NCBI RefSeq assembly: GCF_003054705.1
Contig: NZ_QAYX01000015.1
Coordinates: forward strand, 43,771 to 107,770
Reading direction: 5' to 3'
Length of the DNA: 64,000 bases
Origin: Opitutus sp. ER46
GTDB lineage: Bacteria; Verrucomicrobiota; Verrucomicrobiia; Opitutales; Opitutaceae
Positions 62,159 to 64,000 of this stretch are shown here, in pieces; within the stretch, counting starts at the first letter, position 1; each line of letters begins with the position of its first letter. A model generated the notes under the pieces. The model saw nothing but the letters and a program-made list of their open reading frames with translations. It ran no database searches and had not been told where the DNA came from. The translations under genes were made by a program, and so were the position numbers.

Positions 62159-63847
62159 ATGCGCCGGTCCACCGCAACGTTTCCCTGCCTGCTGCTCCTC
62201 CTCGCCGCTGTGCTGTCGGCCAACGTCACCGCCTTCGCGGAGACCGCGTCCTCGTCGGCGCCCGCACCGTCGCCATCGCCATTGCGCTGGCTGCGTTGCT
62301 CCACGCCGGAGTTCACGCTCATCACCGACCTCGACTCCACCGCCGCCACCGCCCGCGCGAAGGAGTTCTCCCAATACATCGCCGCACTCCGCGGCTACTT
62401 CGGCAACCCCACCGCGCCGCTGCTGCCGCTGACGCTCGTGGTGTTCCGCAGCCACGCCGACTTCGACCGCTTCCGCCCGCTCGACGCCCAGGGCCGACCC
62501 CAGCTCGTCGGCGGATTCTTCGTCCGCAACGAGGCCTGGGCCATCCTCGGCGCCCCCGGCGACGCCACCGCCGAAACCACCCGCACCCTCTACCACGAGG
62601 GCGTCCATTGGTTCATGCACAGCGCCGAGCGCACCCTCCCGCCGTGGCTCGACGAGGGCATGGCCGAGGTGTTCTCCACCTTCGAACTCGTCGGCAGCGA
62701 CGTCCGCTGGGGCCGCGAACTCCGGGGACGCGTCCAACTGCTGCACCGCTACCACGTGCTGCCGCTGAAGCAGCTCCTGTTCACCAGCCGCGCCGATCTC
62801 TTCGGCCGCGACGCCACCGCGACCGATGTCTTCTACGCGCAGTCGTGGGCGTTCGTGCACTTCCTGATGTTCGGCGAAAACAAGTCCCCGCACGACGCCG
62901 CCACCCACTACGTCGCCCTGCTCGAACGCGGCACCGATCCCGACGCCGCCTTCACCCAGGCGTTCGGCCACAGCTACGAGGCGATGGACCGCCTTCTCCA
63001 GCGCTACCTGCAAGGCCAGGGCGGCTACCGCACGTACCGCCAGCCCCTCGCCCCCACCGTCCCCGTGCGCCCGGTCCCCGCGACGCCTGACGACGTCGAC
63101 GACGCCCTCGGCCGCCTCGCGCTCGTCGGCGCCCGCCTCGTCCCCGCCTCCGCCCGCGCCCGCGCGATCATCGCCCGCGGCCTGGCTCCCGCCCGCGGCC
63201 ACACGCTCCTCGCCCTCACCTACCGCGCGGCGCGCCAGCCCGCCGAGGCGGCGGCGGAGTTCGAGCGCGCCGCCCGCGCCGGTAGCACGGACTTCGAGAC
63301 GTACTTTGAAGCGGGATGCGCGCTGCAGGGCGCCAGCGCCGGCATCGCCACGGTCACCAGCGACACCGCGCGCCAGGCCGCCGACTACTACGAGCAGGCG
63401 ATCAAGCTCAACGCCGGCTACGAGAAGGCCTACGCCAACCTCGCCGGTCTCATGGGCCTGGCCGAACCGTTACTCCCCGCCGACCACGCGGCGCTCACCG
63501 ACGGCGCACGCCGTTTTCCTGGCAACCTCCTCATCCCACTCGGCCTCGCCCAGCTCTCCTGGCGCCGCGGCGAAAAGCCCGCCGCCCGCCGGCTCCTCGA
63601 CGGCGTGCTCGCGCAGGCCGACCGGCTCAACGCCCAGACCGCCGCCTACGCCGAACGTATCCGCGCCGCCTGGACCGACGAGGAGCGCATGGCAACGATC
63701 GCCACGCTCGCCCGCGAACGAAAGTACGCCGACGCCCTCGCGCGCGTCGATGAATGGCTCGACACCGTGTCCGACCGCACCACCGAGGCCGAACTGCTCC
63801 GCTGGCGCCGCGACCTCACCCGGGCGGCCGGGGTTTCCAAACCATAG
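62159..63847 (+). CDS. secreted HExxH (gluzincin-like) metalloprotease with TPR-like C-terminus
   Basis: A 562-residue protein with signal peptide MRRSTATFPCLLLLLAAVLS. The zinc motif HEGVH is at 146-150 and LDEGMAEVF follows at about 164-172, so E166 or E170 is the likely third ligand, as in peptidase MA-like or DUF1570 proteins. CSTPEFTLITDLDSTAATAR near 47-66 is the family-typical start. Residues about 320-560 are helical repeats of TPR type (AAEFERAARAGSTDFETYFE near 361). The substrate is unknown. The final codons and the stop (CCAAACCATAG at 63837-63847) match sequence bordering the R1 copy at 61834, so the adjacent R1 copy seems to supply the end of the frame. Confidence 0.8.
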   Translation: MRRSTATFPCLLLLLAAVLSANVTAFAETASSSAPAPSPSPLRWLRCSTPEFTLITDLDSTAATARAKEFSQYIAALRGYFGNPTAPLLPLTLVVFRSHADFDRFRPLDAQGRPQLVGGFFVRNEAWAILGAPGDATAETTRTLYHEGVHWFMHSAERTLPPWLDEGMAEVFSTFELVGSDVRWGRELRGRVQLLHRYHVLPLKQLLFTSRADLFGRDATATDVFYAQSWAFVHFLMFGENKSPHDAATHYVALLERGTDPDAAFTQAFGHSYEAMDRLLQRYLQGQGGYRTYRQPLAPTVPVRPVPATPDDVDDALGRLALVGARLVPASARARAIIARGLAPARGHTLLALTYRAARQPAEAAAEFERAARAGSTDFETYFEAGCALQGASAGIATVTSDTARQAADYYEQAIKLNAGYEKAYANLAGLMGLAEPLLPADHAALTDGARRFPGNLLIPLGLAQLSWRRGEKPAARRLLDGVLAQADRLNAQTAAYAERIRAAWTDEERMATIATLARERKYADALARVDEWLDTVSDRTTEAELLRWRRDLTRAAGVSKP

Positions 63848-63851
63848 TTCA

Positions 63852-63953
63852 CCGCGAACGCTCGCGAACCCAGCCGCGGAAACCCGCGGTCGTCGCCGTC
63901 GCTCACGCACACGTCTCGCGCCACCGACCGCCCCCCGTTTTCGCGCTCCTTCG
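63852..63953 (+). repeat. R1 dispersed repeat, copy 6 (right end lost)
   Basis: R1 copy starting CCGCGAACGCTCGCGAACCC directly after the metalloprotease stop. The right end is cut short after TTTTCGCGCTCCTTCG; the terminal TTTCGCGG is absent. No gene is visible from here to the window end. Confidence 0.72.
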
Positions 63954-64000
63954 TGAAGGGATGTGGTTCTCGAAAACCGAGGAGCGAGGATGAAAATTAA

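Overview
This 64 kb window is a GC-rich bacterial chromosome segment. It has no phage, plasmid or insertion-sequence genes and no CRISPR array. The gene content suggests a member of the Verrucomicrobiota, most likely an Opitutaceae-like organism: a large TonB-dependent receptor without a SusD partner, several LacI regulators, secreted GH78 and GH38 enzymes, a sialate O-acetylesterase and very repeat-rich intergenic DNA. That placement is inference from gene content; no rRNA is present.

Layout. 1-0.6 kb: two copies of a dispersed repeat (called R1 here). 0.6-6.4 kb: a LacI regulator and a GntR/YtrA-type regulator-ATPase-permease-permease ABC operon. 6.5-9.5 kb: pyrR-pyrB-pyrC. 9.6-11.8 kb: a CPBP protease, thiL and tsaE. 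11.9-17.7 kb: gcvH and gcvT, lgt, glgC, glmS. 18-24 kb: trpE, a primary-type sigma-70 factor, a DUF1579 protein, tRNA-Arg(CCG), glnS. 24.2-39.2 kb: a histidine kinase, YceH family, thrH, a chemotaxis receptor, an alpha-L-rhamnosidase, a lipid kinase, a GGDEF response regulator, trpA, an exonuclease/endonuclease/phosphatase-family protein, a universal stress protein and a UroD/MtaA-like protein. 39.4-40.5 kb: a TPR lipoprotein. 40.7-60.5 kb: a glycan-utilisation locus. 60.6-64 kb: an orphan addiction-module-like ORF, tRNA-His, an array of repeats and a secreted HExxH metalloprotease.

The most interesting system is the 20 kb locus at 40726-60547. It encodes an outer-membrane TonB receptor, an MFS permease, an AGE-type epimerase, three secreted proteins of uncertain activity (one barrel-like, two alpha/alpha-barrel-like), a LacI regulator, a sialate O-acetylesterase, NagA, NagB and a 1440-residue multidomain GH38 alpha-mannosidase. 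Near-copies of one 16-bp palindrome, consensus TGGTCAACGTTGACCA, lie in front of its separate transcription units: twice between the receptor and the permease, once between the LacI gene and the enzyme operon, once before the esterase and once before nagA. I infer a single LacI regulon for uptake and breakdown of a glycan containing mannose and N-acetylhexosamine, with esterified sugars.

The second theme is intergenic architecture. Three dispersed families recur: R1, about 114 bp with imperfect inverted ends; R2, degenerate GGCCTCCGGCTTCTGG-like arrays ending in a GC palindrome; and R3, CACTTTCACTCTCACT tracts each joined to a GC palindrome whose sequence varies while the pairing is kept. Several copies abut or overlap stop codons (glmS, the histidine kinase, trpA, the phosphatase-family gene, the metalloprotease).
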